From positions 1-27,795 of the forward strand of contig JASLCF010000104.1 in assembly GCA_030146155.1 (NCBI GenBank): a stretch of 27,795 nucleotides of DNA. Reading direction: 5' to 3'. Source of the DNA: Savagea sp. GTDB lineage: Bacteria > Bacillota > Bacilli > Bacillales_A > Planococcaceae. Numbering within the stretch: position 1 is the first letter of the stretch; every line of letters starts with the position of its first letter. The position numbers and the translations under genes were made by a program. The notes beneath the pieces were generated by a model that saw nothing but the letters and a program-made list of their open reading frames with translations, made no database searches and was not told where the DNA came from. Shown piece by piece: positions 6,234-14,330 of this stretch.

Positions 6234-7175
6234 ATGCAACAATATTTAGATGTATTACAAAAAGTAATGGACGAAGGTGTAGATAAAAAAGACCGTACAG
6301 GTACCGGTACGAAGAGTATTTTCGGTCACCAAATGCGTTTTGATTTATCGAAAGGATTTCCATTAGTGACTACCAAAAAAACAGCGTTTCGCCTCATTGT
6401 ATCCGAATTGCTTTGGTTTTTAAAAGGAGATACGAATGTCCAAACCCTGATTAGGGAAAAAAATCCGATTTGGGATGAGTGGGCTTTTGAAAAGTGGGTC
6501 AAGAGTGAAGAATACCAAGGACCAGATATGACTGACTTTGGTAGAAGAGCATTAGTAGATGATGCATTTCGTAAACAATATGTAGAAGAAATGCAACGTT
6601 TTAAAGAGAAAGTCGTAGAAGATGATACATTTGCTGCAACGTACGGTGAACTTGGGCCTGTATATGGCAAACAATGGCGTTCGTGGGTAGGACCAAATGG
6701 ACAAGTGATTGATCAAATCGAACAAGTGATTCATCAATTAAAAACAAATCCTGATTCAAGACGGATGATTGTAACTGCATGGAATCCTGCTGAAGTGGAA
6801 GATATGGCGTTACCTCCTTGTCATATGATGTTTCAATTTTACGTAGCAGAGGGTAAACTCTCTTGCCAGCTCTATCAAAGAAGTGCAGATTTATTTTTAG
6901 GTGTGCCTTTTAATATCGCTTCTTACGCATTACTGATTCATTTAATAGCGAGAGAAGTAGGTTTAGATGTAGGTGAATTCGTTCATACATTAGGAGATAC
7001 ACATATCTATTCGAACCATTTTGAACAGGTCAACGAGCAATTATCAAGAGAACCAAAAGCATTACCGCAAATTGAAATTAAAGAAACGAAATCGATTTTC
7101 GATTTGACAACAGCAGATATTTCACTGGTGAATTATGAATCGCACCCCGCGATTAAAGCACCAGTTGCAGTATAG
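6234..7175 (+). CDS. thyA: Thymidylate synthase (ThyA)
   Basis: 313 residues from ATG 6234, 7 bases after GGAGGG; a TTG directly before it is too close to the site. It methylates dUMP to dTMP using 5,10-methylene-tetrahydrofolate and releases dihydrofolate. Visible motifs: DRTGTGTKSIFG, RFDLSKGFPLVTTKK, the nucleophile Cys196 in LPPCHMMFQFYV, LSCQLYQRSADLFLGVPFNIASYALL for dUMP binding, and HTLGDTHIYSNH. The length and the extra segment of about 50 residues in the middle (near WVKSEEYQGPDMTDFG) mark the long form seen in Lactobacillus and Staphylococcus rather than the 264-residue E. coli form. It heads a ten-gene run; dfrA follows after 12 bases and recycles the dihydrofolate made here. Confidence 0.97.
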   Translation: MQQYLDVLQKVMDEGVDKKDRTGTGTKSIFGHQMRFDLSKGFPLVTTKKTAFRLIVSELLWFLKGDTNVQTLIREKNPIWDEWAFEKWVKSEEYQGPDMTDFGRRALVDDAFRKQYVEEMQRFKEKVVEDDTFAATYGELGPVYGKQWRSWVGPNGQVIDQIEQVIHQLKTNPDSRRMIVTAWNPAEVEDMALPPCHMMFQFYVAEGKLSCQLYQRSADLFLGVPFNIASYALLIHLIAREVGLDVGEFVHTLGDTHIYSNHFEQVNEQLSREPKALPQIEIKETKSIFDLTTADISLVNYESHPAIKAPVAV

Positions 7176-7187
7176 GAGGGAAATCAA

Positions 7188-7673
7188 ATGCTCTCATTAA
7201 TGGTTGCACATGGTAGAGACCGAGTGATAGGTAAAGATAATCAAATGCCATGGCACTTACCTGAAGACTTAGCCTATTTTAAAAGAACGACAATGGGAAA
7301 ACCAATTGTAATGGGACGAAAAACATTTGAATCCATTGGTCGTCCTCTCCCAGGTAGATTAAATATTGTCATTACAAGAAACCCTGCATATGTTGTTCCG
7401 GAAGGTGTAATCGTTGTATCTTCCATTGACGAAGCGATTAAAGCGGCAGGGGAAGAAAAAGAAATTATGGTCATAGGTGGAGCTCAAATTTATGAGGCAA
7501 CCATTGAAAGGGCCGATAGACTTTATATTACCTTAATTGACGCATCGTATGAAGGAGATGCTTTTTTCCCGTATTATGCGCTTGAACAATACAATGAAAT
7601 TGAACGGTCGGCCACTTATTTCACGGACGACAATGTTCCTTATGTATTTGTTGTCTATGAAAGGATCAGATGA
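7188..7673 (+). CDS. dfrA: Dihydrofolate reductase (DHFR)
   Basis: 161 residues, ATG with GGAGGG 7 bases upstream. It reduces dihydrofolate to tetrahydrofolate with NADPH. Motifs run in order: IGKDNQMPWHLPEDLAYFK with the active-site Asp27, the NADPH loop GRKTFESIGRPLPGR (43-57), ITRNP, and IGGAQIYE (96-103) followed by RLYITLI and FFP. Tyr102 occupies the place of Phe98 in Staphylococcus aureus DHFR, where tyrosine lowers trimethoprim affinity; many sensitive enzymes also have Tyr here, so resistance cannot be concluded. The next gene begins 3 bases after the stop, implying translational coupling. Confidence 0.96.
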   Translation: MLSLMVAHGRDRVIGKDNQMPWHLPEDLAYFKRTTMGKPIVMGRKTFESIGRPLPGRLNIVITRNPAYVVPEGVIVVSSIDEAIKAAGEEKEIMVIGGAQIYEATIERADRLYITLIDASYEGDAFFPYYALEQYNEIERSATYFTDDNVPYVFVVYERIR

Positions 7674-7676
7674 AAG

Positions 7677-8420
7677 ATGATTAAATCGTTACGTACGTAT
7701 GGGTACCTTTTTGGTTACTTACCCTTTACGTACCCTGCATTAAAAAAAATACAAGCTCTACCAGAAAATACGCCGGTTGAAAAAGTAGATAGACTTGTTC
7801 AAAAACAACCTGTGCACTGGGCGAGTAATATTTTAAAACGCACGAAAAGTACGTTTACAGTTCATGGGGAGGGTAATTTAATTGAAGGGCCAACCTTATT
7901 AATTAGTAACCATGAAGGGAACTTTGATATTCCAACATTAATTACACATATCGAAAAACCGTTTGGATTTATTTCTAAAGCAGAAGTAAAAAAGTTACCA
8001 GTCATTCGGGATTGGATGGTTTATATGAATTGTATATTTATAGACCGTATGGATAGTCGAGGAGCCGTTCAACTCTTAAGAGATGCTGCTACAAAAATTA
8101 AAGAGGGGCATTCTATTTTAATATTCCCTGAAGGAACTCGTAGTAAAGGAGCAGGGGTTCAAGCGTTCAAAGGTGGCTTTGCTAAAGTAGCATTAGATGC
8201 AAAAGCGCCTATTCAACCCATTGCTATCCGAGGAACGAGTGACATTATGGAAAAGAATAAGAATTGGGTAAAACCTGCCCCTGTCGATATTTCAATTTTG
8301 CCTGCAATCCCTTATGAGGTCATTGAAAAAATGACTAGAAAAGAAATTACAGACTATACAGAAGAAATCATACGTCAAGAAGTCGAACGATTAGAGCAGT
8401 TACATCAGGAGAGGAAGTGA
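7677..8420 (+). CDS. PlsC-like 1-acylglycerol-3-phosphate acyltransferase
   Basis: 247 residues, ATG 3 bases after dfrA; only a weak AAGG precedes it, so translation probably depends on coupling. The glycerolipid acyltransferase signature is complete: NHEGNFD (His79 and Asp84 form the HX4D catalytic pair), IFIDRMDSRGA (120-130) for glycerophosphate binding, and FPEGTRSKG (150-158). An amphipathic/hydrophobic N-terminus (about 8-22) would attach it to the inner membrane face. It should acylate the sn-2 position of lysophosphatidate. The position after thyA-dfrA matches ypkP of Bacillus. The neighbouring degV-like gene encodes a fatty-acid carrier, a sensible partner. Whether this is the housekeeping PlsC or a paralogue cannot be told from the window. 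Confidence 0.88.
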   Translation: MIKSLRTYGYLFGYLPFTYPALKKIQALPENTPVEKVDRLVQKQPVHWASNILKRTKSTFTVHGEGNLIEGPTLLISNHEGNFDIPTLITHIEKPFGFISKAEVKKLPVIRDWMVYMNCIFIDRMDSRGAVQLLRDAATKIKEGHSILIFPEGTRSKGAGVQAFKGGFAKVALDAKAPIQPIAIRGTSDIMEKNKNWVKPAPVDISILPAIPYEVIEKMTRKEITDYTEEIIRQEVERLEQLHQERK

Positions 8421-8424
8421 CGGG

Positions 8425-9264
8425 ATGGGAAACATCCAAATTGTAACAGATTCAACGATTGATTTATCAGAAGAAGAACGAAAAGCACTAGGCATTCATA
8501 TCGTTCCATTAAATATTTATGTCAACGGCCAATCTTATACAGACCGTGTTGATTTAGAGCCTGACCAGTTTTTAGATTTAATGCGTGAAGCAGACGAGCT
8601 ACCTAAAAGCTCGCAACCAGCTGTGGGCGTTTTTAAAGAACTTTATGATGAACTTGGCCGCAATGGAGATGAGATTCTATCGATTCATATGACGGGTGGA
8701 ATGAGTGGGACTGTCAAAGCTGCACAACAAGCTGCACAATTGACAGAGGCTAAAGTGACAGTCATTGATTCGACATTCATTTCATTTGGTCTTCAGTTTC
8801 AAGTGCGTGAGGCTGTTGAATACGCGAAAAAAGGGAAGACGATGGAAGAAATTGTAGCTCACTTAGACGAAGTTAGAAAAAGGACAACGCTTTTTGTAGT
8901 TGTAGATACTTTGGATAACTTAGTAAAAGGTGGTCGAATTGGAAAAGGCCGTGCAATGTTAGGTTCTTTATTAAACATCAAACCCATTGCAATGTTACAA
9001 GAAGGCGTCTATGCTCCGGTAGGTAAAGCGAGAAGTCATAAACAAGTCGTCACTCAACTGTTAAAAGCATTTGAAGAAGATACTGCTGGAAAGAAAGTGA
9101 AGGGCGTAGGTATCGCGCATGCAAATGGTTTAAAAATGGGGCAACCTCTTCAAGAACAATTAGAAGCTCGAGGTCATGAAGTACCTTTGGCATTTACCAC
9201 ACCTATTATTAGTACGCATACAGGTGAGGGCGCCATTGGGTTTATGTATTACACGGAAGATTAA
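8425..9264 (+). CDS. DegV-family fatty-acid-binding protein (FakB-like)
   Basis: 279 residues, ATG with GAGGAAG about 9 bases upstream. DegV proteins bind a single fatty acid; those that work with the kinase FakA are called FakB and pass acyl-phosphate to phospholipid synthesis. The first strand carries TDSTIDL (8-14); further landmarks are LPKSSQPAVGVF, HMTGGMSGT for carboxylate contact, and GGRIGKGRAMLGSLLNIKPI in the C-terminal domain. No fakA lies nearby, as is usual. The position between a PlsC-like acyltransferase and a lipolytic lipoprotein suggests a lipid-handling trio within the operon. Which fatty acid it prefers is unknown. Confidence 0.88.
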   Translation: MGNIQIVTDSTIDLSEEERKALGIHIVPLNIYVNGQSYTDRVDLEPDQFLDLMREADELPKSSQPAVGVFKELYDELGRNGDEILSIHMTGGMSGTVKAAQQAAQLTEAKVTVIDSTFISFGLQFQVREAVEYAKKGKTMEEIVAHLDEVRKRTTLFVVVDTLDNLVKGGRIGKGRAMLGSLLNIKPIAMLQEGVYAPVGKARSHKQVVTQLLKAFEEDTAGKKVKGVGIAHANGLKMGQPLQEQLEARGHEVPLAFTTPIISTHTGEGAIGFMYYTED

Positions 9265-10074
9265 TTGAAAAAATTAATAGGAGGCATCGGTTTGAGTATG
9301 CTTTTAGTATTAGGTGCTTGTGCTGAGCAAAGAAACTTGGAATCAGATATGCGTATACAACCACCGAAAGAAACAAAAAAACCGATTCGAACATTTGATC
9401 TTTCTTTAGTTGGTCTAGGGGATTCGTTAACAGAAGGAGTTGGCGATTCTTCTGAATTAAAAGGTTATATCAACAGGCTACCTTCTTTTTTAGAGAAGAA
9501 TGAAGCCATTGAAAGTGTAACTGTTTCAAATCATGCGAAAAAAGGGAGAACTTCTCAGCAATTACTTCATCAACTTCAAACAAATGAAGAAATGAGACAA
9601 GCGGTTAGGGAGGCAGATATCATAGCTATGACAATCGGTGGCAATGATATTATGGCTATTATGAGAAAACATCTCCTTCAATTATCCAAAACGCATTTCG
9701 ATCAGGACTTGCCTGCCTTTAAAAATCGATTAGAAACAATTTTCGAAGTCCTTGAAACACTGAATCCACATGCCAAAATTGTTTTAACGGGAATTTATAA
9801 TCCGGCGCAACTCGTAATTGATGAACAAAATGAATTTTCAGAAGTCATTTTAGACTGGAATAGTAGTATGCAAAGTGTTATTGCTGAAAAACCAGACAAG
9901 AGACTTTTTGTAGAGATTGAAGATATTACTTATAGCTCTAATCCAGAGGTGTATGCCGAGGATTATTTTCATCCGAATCCCTCCGGCTATCAATGGATTG
10001 CTGAGCAGTGGCAAACGCAGTTTTTAGACTGGATGAATGAAAGTGAGGCACCCGAATGGTGGAACCAACAGTAA
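9265..10074 (+). CDS. ypmR: YpmR-like SGNH-hydrolase lipoprotein
   Basis: 269 residues starting at a TTG that directly follows the degV stop, with GGAAG 6 bases upstream. A lipoprotein signal ends in the lipobox LGAC (Cys19), so the enzyme should be tethered to the outer face of the membrane. The SGNH/GDSL blocks are intact: GLGDSLTEG with Ser54, IGGNDIM with Asn127, and DYFHPNPSGY with the Asp233/His236 pair. It is probably an esterase or lipase; the natural substrate is unknown. Gene order ypmR-ypmS is as in Bacillus subtilis, and ypmS overlaps the 3' end by 19 bases. Confidence 0.9.
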   Translation: MKKLIGGIGLSMLLVLGACAEQRNLESDMRIQPPKETKKPIRTFDLSLVGLGDSLTEGVGDSSELKGYINRLPSFLEKNEAIESVTVSNHAKKGRTSQQLLHQLQTNEEMRQAVREADIIAMTIGGNDIMAIMRKHLLQLSKTHFDQDLPAFKNRLETIFEVLETLNPHAKIVLTGIYNPAQLVIDEQNEFSEVILDWNSSMQSVIAEKPDKRLFVEIEDITYSSNPEVYAEDYFHPNPSGYQWIAEQWQTQFLDWMNESEAPEWWNQQ

Positions 10075-10661
10075 CCAATCAAAATTTATGGAAGTGGGCC
10101 TTTTTCGGTTTATTGGCAGTAGTAATCTTAGTCGCTTGTCTCATATTATACTTGCTTTTTTCAGTAAAGCCGAGTGACTATGTCGAGCAACCTGTAGAAA
10201 AGAAAGAAGCCATGCGGACTTTGACGATGTCTTCGACGACGTCTGACTTTGAATCGATTGCGAACACTTATATTGAGCAAGCAATGAAAGGTAAGCAAGA
10301 TTTCCCAATCCATCTACAAGTAAAAGATGAAGTGATTTTACAGACAGAAATGAAGTTCTTTTCATCCGTTATTCCAGTCCAAATGTATTTCGATCCATTT
10401 GTAACGGAACAAGGCAATTTATTGTTAAAATTAAATGAATTAGAAATCGGAAGACTGAATCTATCTCCAAAAGTAGTAATGAAACTGGTGAGTGATGCGA
10501 AAGTGTTACCGAACTGGATGATTATTCTTCCAAAAGAAGAGCAATTAATTATCGACTTTAGTAAAATACCATTTGCAAATGGAGTAGGTGTACGTGTGAA
10601 AGCTGTAGACTTAGCGGCAGATGAGATTGAACTATGGATTGATGTACCAGTAATCGAATAA
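10056..10661 (+). CDS. ypmS: YpmS-like DUF2140 membrane-anchored protein
   Basis: 201 residues, ATG inside the end of ypmR, with GAGG 8 bases upstream (also inside ypmR). One transmembrane helix at about residues 14-36 is followed by an extracellular beta-rich domain with PVQMYFDPFVTEQGNLLLKLNELEIGRLNLS and NWMIILPKEEQLIIDFSKIPF, the pattern of the DUF2140 family. The fold suggests lipid or amphipathic ligand binding at the membrane surface, but function is undemonstrated. The overlap with ypmR implies coupled expression of a surface lipolytic enzyme and this partner. Confidence 0.87.
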   Translation: MVEPTVTNQNLWKWAFFGLLAVVILVACLILYLLFSVKPSDYVEQPVEKKEAMRTLTMSSTTSDFESIANTYIEQAMKGKQDFPIHLQVKDEVILQTEMKFFSSVIPVQMYFDPFVTEQGNLLLKLNELEIGRLNLSPKVVMKLVSDAKVLPNWMIILPKEEQLIIDFSKIPFANGVGVRVKAVDLAADEIELWIDVPVIE

Positions 10662-10674
10662 GGAGGCGAACGAT

Positions 10675-11208
10675 ATGGCGAAAGAATTAGCTACATTTGC
10701 TGGAGGCTGTTTTTGGTGTATGGTCAAACCGTTTGATCAGTATCCAGGTGTACTTCAAGTTGTGTCTGGCTACACTGGCGGACATACTGAAAACCCAACT
10801 TATCGTGAAGTTTGTTCAAATGAAACAGGGCACCGTGAAGCAGTACAAATTACTTTTGACTCAACACGTATTCGCTATGAAGAGTTGCTAGCTATCTACT
10901 GGCGACAAATCGATCCGACTAATCCATATGGACAATTTGGAGATCGTGGCGATTCTTATCAAACAGCGATTTATGTGCATGATGAAGAACAAAGAAAAGC
11001 AGCTGAATGGTCTAAACAAGCACTTGAACAATCAGGTAAATTTGCAAGACCTATTGCCACAGAAATCTTAGATGCGGGTCCATTCTATTTAGCAGAAGAG
11101 GAACATCAAGATTATTATAAAAAGCAACCCGCGCATTATGAACGATTTGCAGTAGGGTCCGGCAGGGTACCTTATTTAGAAAAAGTATGGGGGAATGAAA
11201 ATGAGTAA
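10675..11208 (+). CDS. msrA: Peptide methionine-S-sulfoxide reductase MsrA
   Basis: 177 residues, ATG with AAGGAGG 8 bases upstream. It reduces the S-epimer of methionine sulfoxide in proteins. The signature GGCFWC places the nucleophile at Cys12, followed by SGYTGGHTENPTYREVCSNETGH and DPTNPYGQFGDRGDSYQTAIY. Only three cysteines are present (12, 15, 48); the C-terminal resolving cysteine seen in many MsrA proteins is absent, so recycling must use Cys15, Cys48 or an external thiol. The msrB start overlaps this gene by 8 bases. Confidence 0.96.
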   Translation: MAKELATFAGGCFWCMVKPFDQYPGVLQVVSGYTGGHTENPTYREVCSNETGHREAVQITFDSTRIRYEELLAIYWRQIDPTNPYGQFGDRGDSYQTAIYVHDEEQRKAAEWSKQALEQSGKFARPIATEILDAGPFYLAEEEHQDYYKKQPAHYERFAVGSGRVPYLEKVWGNENE

Positions 11209-11632
11209 AGAGGATTTGAAAAATAAATTAACACCGATTCAGTATCATGTGACACAAGAGGATGGCACAGAACCGCCATTTGAAAATCCGTATGATGCAC
11301 ATTTTGAAGAAGGAATTTATGTGGATTTAATTAGTGGGAAACCTCTCTTTTCTTCATTAGATAAGTACGATGCTGGTTGTGGTTGGCCGAGCTTTACTAA
11401 ACCGATTGATGACCCAGAAGTGACTGAACATTTTGATGCTTCTTACGGCATGAGAAGAGTAGAAGTACGAAGTAAAACTTCAGATGCTCATTTAGGTCAT
11501 GTATTCGAAGATGGTCCACAAGAAGCGGGTGGCCTTCGTTACTGTATTAATTCTGCAGCTTTACGATTCGTGCCTGTAGAAGACTTAGAGAAAGAAGGGT
11601 ACGGTGCGTATGTACCGATGTTTAAGAAGTAA
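11201..11632 (+). CDS. msrB: Peptide methionine-R-sulfoxide reductase MsrB
   Basis: 143 residues. The ATG at 11201 is preferred over one at 11195 because the GGGGG site ends only 1 base before the latter and 7 before the former. It handles the R-epimer of methionine sulfoxide, completing MsrA. Seen: YDAGCGWPSFTKP with the resolving cysteine, DAHLGHVFEDGPQ, and RYCINSAALRF with the catalytic cysteine. The four zinc cysteines (two CxxC pairs) of E. coli MsrB are missing, so this is the zinc-free form. Its stop overlaps the yozE start by one base. Confidence 0.96.
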   Translation: MSKEDLKNKLTPIQYHVTQEDGTEPPFENPYDAHFEEGIYVDLISGKPLFSSLDKYDAGCGWPSFTKPIDDPEVTEHFDASYGMRRVEVRSKTSDAHLGHVFEDGPQEAGGLRYCINSAALRFVPVEDLEKEGYGAYVPMFKK

Positions 11633-11898
11633 TGGGAACTGTTGATCGTTCGTTTTATGAATTTGTTCTTACATTTCGTGGAGCAGTTCAACAGTCGCCT
11701 GTTAGCCACTTTGCAGAAGCTGTATTTCGAGATCAAGCTTTTCCTAAACATGAAAAGTCCTTTCATCGATTGTCTGCTTATATTGAAGAAGCACTCGATG
11801 AACGAATGCAAGCTGCCATTTTTGATGAGTTATTTGAACAATATGAAGAACGCTATTTAAATGACTTACCCATTCTTCCTTTACAAAATGAAGAGTGA
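11632..11898 (+). CDS. yozE: YozE/UPF0346 family small protein
   Basis: 88 residues, ATG overlapping the msrB stop (TAATG), so translation is coupled. RSFYEFVLTFRG near the start, then SPVSHFAEAVFRDQAFPKHEKSFHRLSAYIEE and DELFEQYEERYL, match the sterile-alpha-motif-like helical fold of YozE. Family function is unknown. It follows msrAB directly. Confidence 0.85.
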   Translation: MGTVDRSFYEFVLTFRGAVQQSPVSHFAEAVFRDQAFPKHEKSFHRLSAYIEEALDERMQAAIFDELFEQYEERYLNDLPILPLQNEE

Positions 11899-11963
11899 AA
11901 GAGTATGATGAATGTGATTGTTTACTAGTCAATCGGAAAGAAACGAAAGTGAGGAATTTGTAC

Positions 11964-12668
11964 ATGAGTGTTCATATTAATGCTAAACAAGGTGAAATTG
12001 CAGAAACGATTTTATTACCAGGAGATCCTTTACGTGCAAAATATATTGCAGAAACCTATTTAGAAGATGTTGTTCAATATAATGATGTACGTAATATGTT
12101 TGGGTATACAGGTACTTATAAAGGAAAACGTATCTCTGTTCAAGGAACAGGAATGGGTGTGCCTTCTATTTCGATTTACGTCAATGAATTGATGAAAGAT
12201 TATAATGTGCAAAATCTAATTCGCGTGGGAACATGTGGTGCAATCAGTACGGATGTTAAGGTGCGTGATGTGATCATTGGACAATCAGCATCTACAAATT
12301 CGTCGATTATTTCAAACTTTTTCCCTAATGTGAATTATGCACCGACTGCAGATTTTGGTTTATTAAAAACTGCATATGATGCAGCGGTGGCGGCAGATTT
12401 AAAAGTAAAAGTTGGGAATATTTATACAGAAGACTTTTTCTACAATGAACATGCACCGCACGAAGAATTAGCGAAGCATGGTGTTTTAGGTGTTGAAATG
12501 GAAGCTGCTGCACTCTATTTATTAGCAGCTAAGTATGGCCGTAAAGCCTTAACTATTTTAACTGTGAGTGATCATATTGTAACTGGTGAAGTGACAACTG
12601 CTGAAGAACGTCAAACCACTTTTAACGACATGATTATCGTTGCACTTGAGACAGCAATCCAACAATAA
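11964..12668 (+). CDS. deoD: Purine-nucleoside phosphorylase DeoD
   Basis: 234 residues from the ATG at 11964 with GTGAGG 9 bases upstream; the frame stays open back to 11895 but those codons are not conserved-looking. It phosphorolyses purine (deoxy)nucleosides to base and (deoxy)ribose 1-phosphate. Motifs of the hexameric bacterial class: LLPGDPLRAKYIAE at the phosphate site, VQGTGMGVPSISIYVNEL, RVGTCGAI, GVEMEAAALYLLA and LTVSDHI with the catalytic aspartate. It is the last gene before a strong terminator and is 65 bases from yozE, the widest gap in the ten-gene run, so an extra promoter there is possible. Confidence 0.96.
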   Translation: MSVHINAKQGEIAETILLPGDPLRAKYIAETYLEDVVQYNDVRNMFGYTGTYKGKRISVQGTGMGVPSISIYVNELMKDYNVQNLIRVGTCGAISTDVKVRDVIIGQSASTNSSIISNFFPNVNYAPTADFGLLKTAYDAAVAADLKVKVGNIYTEDFFYNEHAPHEELAKHGVLGVEMEAAALYLLAAKYGRKALTILTVSDHIVTGEVTTAEERQTTFNDMIIVALETAIQQ

Positions 12669-12678
12669 TACGTATATA

Positions 12679-12745
12679 AAAAGAGATCAAGCACTCTCCA
12701 GTGGTGTGAACTTTGTTACCTGTGGAGAGGCTTCATCTCTTTTTA
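12679..12745 (+). terminator. Terminator after deoD
   Basis: AAAAAGAGAT (12679-12688) pairs with ATCTCTTTTT (12736-12745), with an inner CTCTCCA/TGGAGAG stem (12695-12701/12724-12730). It closes the ten-gene run that begins at thyA. The two-layer stem is large for a simple terminator. Confidence 0.85.
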
Positions 12746-12776
12746 TCGAATAGAGCTATGGAAGTAGGGGAATCGC

Positions 12777-14267
12777 ATGACAGAGCAACACAATCAAACG
12801 GAGCAACCAACTCCTGAGCAACAACCATCGCGACCAAGAGCGATTCGGATGAATCCATTTGTTTTTGTAACGATGATTTTTGCTCTAGTAGCTGTGACAG
12901 CTAGTATTACGTTTTTTGCCTTAACGGTAGGAGAAGATAAGGTGGTTGAAGTCGTTACACCTCAACCAATTGAACGCAGTGAATTTAGTAAATTATATGG
13001 TGTTTTAGATGAACTGAAAAAAGATTATTTAAACGAGATGGACGAAGAAGCAATGCTTGAAGGTGCAATTAACGGAATGGTTGATGCATTAGGTGATCCA
13101 TATACAGATTATATGAGTGTGGAAGAAACTAAGAAGTTTAATGAAAGTATTTCAAGTAGCTTCCAAGGCATTGGAGCAGAGATTAGAGAATCGGATGGCT
13201 ATATTCGAATTGTAAGTCCGATAAAAAATTCGCCTGCTGAAAAAACGGGTTTATTGCCAAATGATTTAGTGATGGCTGTTGACGGTAAATCAATTCAAGG
13301 GATGAGTTCAAATGAAGCAGTATTGTTAATTCGAGGTGAAAAAGGCACTAAAGTGACGTTAACGATTCGCCGCGGAGAGAATGCAGCGCCATTTGATGTT
13401 GAGATTACACGTGACATTATCCCAATAGAATCTGTCTATTCAGAAATGCTTGAAGATAAAATTGGACATATTCGAATCACGAGCTTTGCTGAAACAACAT
13501 ATGATGAATTAATCGAGGCAATCAATGACCTAGAGAGTCAAGATGTACAAGCCATTGTATTCGATGTTCGCCAAAATCCAGGGGGACGTTTGGATACTGC
13601 ATTAAAAATTACAGATTTGTTTGTTGAATCCGGGAAGCCGATTATGCAACAACAACAAAAAGGAAAGAAAACAGAAGTTTCTGTTGCATCGGATGGAGAT
13701 AAAATCAATGTCCCATTCACTTTATTAATTGATGAAGGCAGTGCTTCGGCTTCAGAAATCTTAGCAGGTGCTATTAAAGAAGAGACGGATGGTAAGTTAA
13801 TCGGTATCAAATCATTTGGGAAAGGTACGGTTCAAACTCCTAAACAATTGAAAGACGGTTCAATGATTAAAATGACGATTGCGAACTGGTTAACACCAAA
13901 AGGCAATCACATTCATGAAAAAGGAATTGAGCCAGAGATTGAAGTGCCGTATCCGAAATATGCGTCATTACCTTTTATTGATCCTAGTGTACCCGTTCAA
14001 GATGGGGCATCTCCTACAACAATTCAACATGTGCAAGAAATGCTTATCGCCATTGGGTATGATATTGGAGAAGTGGACGGGAAGTATGGTCAAGGCGTCA
14101 CTTCTGCAGTAAAGGCTATGCAAAAAGAAGGTCAGCTTGAAGAAACGGGTATCGTTGAGGGCGAAACGACTTTCTTATTAATGCAAAAAATTAGAGAGCA
14201 AATGGCAATTGATGACCCAATGATTAAAAAATCAATTGAAGTCTTAAAAGAAGAATTAAAGAAATGA
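12777..14267 (+). CDS. ctpA: C-terminal processing protease CtpA (S41) with peptidoglycan-binding domain
   Basis: 496 residues, ATG with AGGGG 6 bases upstream. A short Gln/Pro-rich cytoplasmic tail precedes one membrane anchor (about 27-50); the rest is extracellular. In order: an S41 N-terminal helical segment (ALGDPYTDYMS), a PDZ domain (about 110-195, with GIGAEI and SPAEKTGLLPNDLVMAVDG), the protease core (VFDVRQNPGG), Ser324 in EGSASASEI, the Lys349/Gln353 partners in FGKGTVQ, and a C-terminal peptidoglycan-binding repeat (about 405-470, with IGYDIGEVDGKYGQGVTSAVKAMQ). It cleaves proteins near their C-termini. The deoD-ctpA neighbourhood resembles B. subtilis. Separate from deoD by a terminator. 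Confidence 0.94.
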   Translation: MTEQHNQTEQPTPEQQPSRPRAIRMNPFVFVTMIFALVAVTASITFFALTVGEDKVVEVVTPQPIERSEFSKLYGVLDELKKDYLNEMDEEAMLEGAINGMVDALGDPYTDYMSVEETKKFNESISSSFQGIGAEIRESDGYIRIVSPIKNSPAEKTGLLPNDLVMAVDGKSIQGMSSNEAVLLIRGEKGTKVTLTIRRGENAAPFDVEITRDIIPIESVYSEMLEDKIGHIRITSFAETTYDELIEAINDLESQDVQAIVFDVRQNPGGRLDTALKITDLFVESGKPIMQQQQKGKKTEVSVASDGDKINVPFTLLIDEGSASASEILAGAIKEETDGKLIGIKSFGKGTVQTPKQLKDGSMIKMTIANWLTPKGNHIHEKGIEPEIEVPYPKYASLPFIDPSVPVQDGASPTTIQHVQEMLIAIGYDIGEVDGKYGQGVTSAVKAMQKEGQLEETGIVEGETTFLLMQKIREQMAIDDPMIKKSIEVLKEELKK

Positions 14268-14274
14268 TGAATCT

Positions 14275-14317
14275 AATCTAAAATCAAGCAGATGTTTGCC
14301 TGGTTTTAGATTTTTTT
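14275..14317 (+). terminator. Terminator after ctpA
   Basis: AATCTAAAA and TTTTAGATT flank an inner GCA/TTGC pairing and end in a run of seven T's. Confidence 0.85.
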
Positions 14318-14330
14318 AGGAGGAATTCAG

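Noticed and set aside
11642..11860. Alternative frames over yozE
   Set aside because: yozE has coupled TAATG start, family motifs and correct length; the others are shadows.
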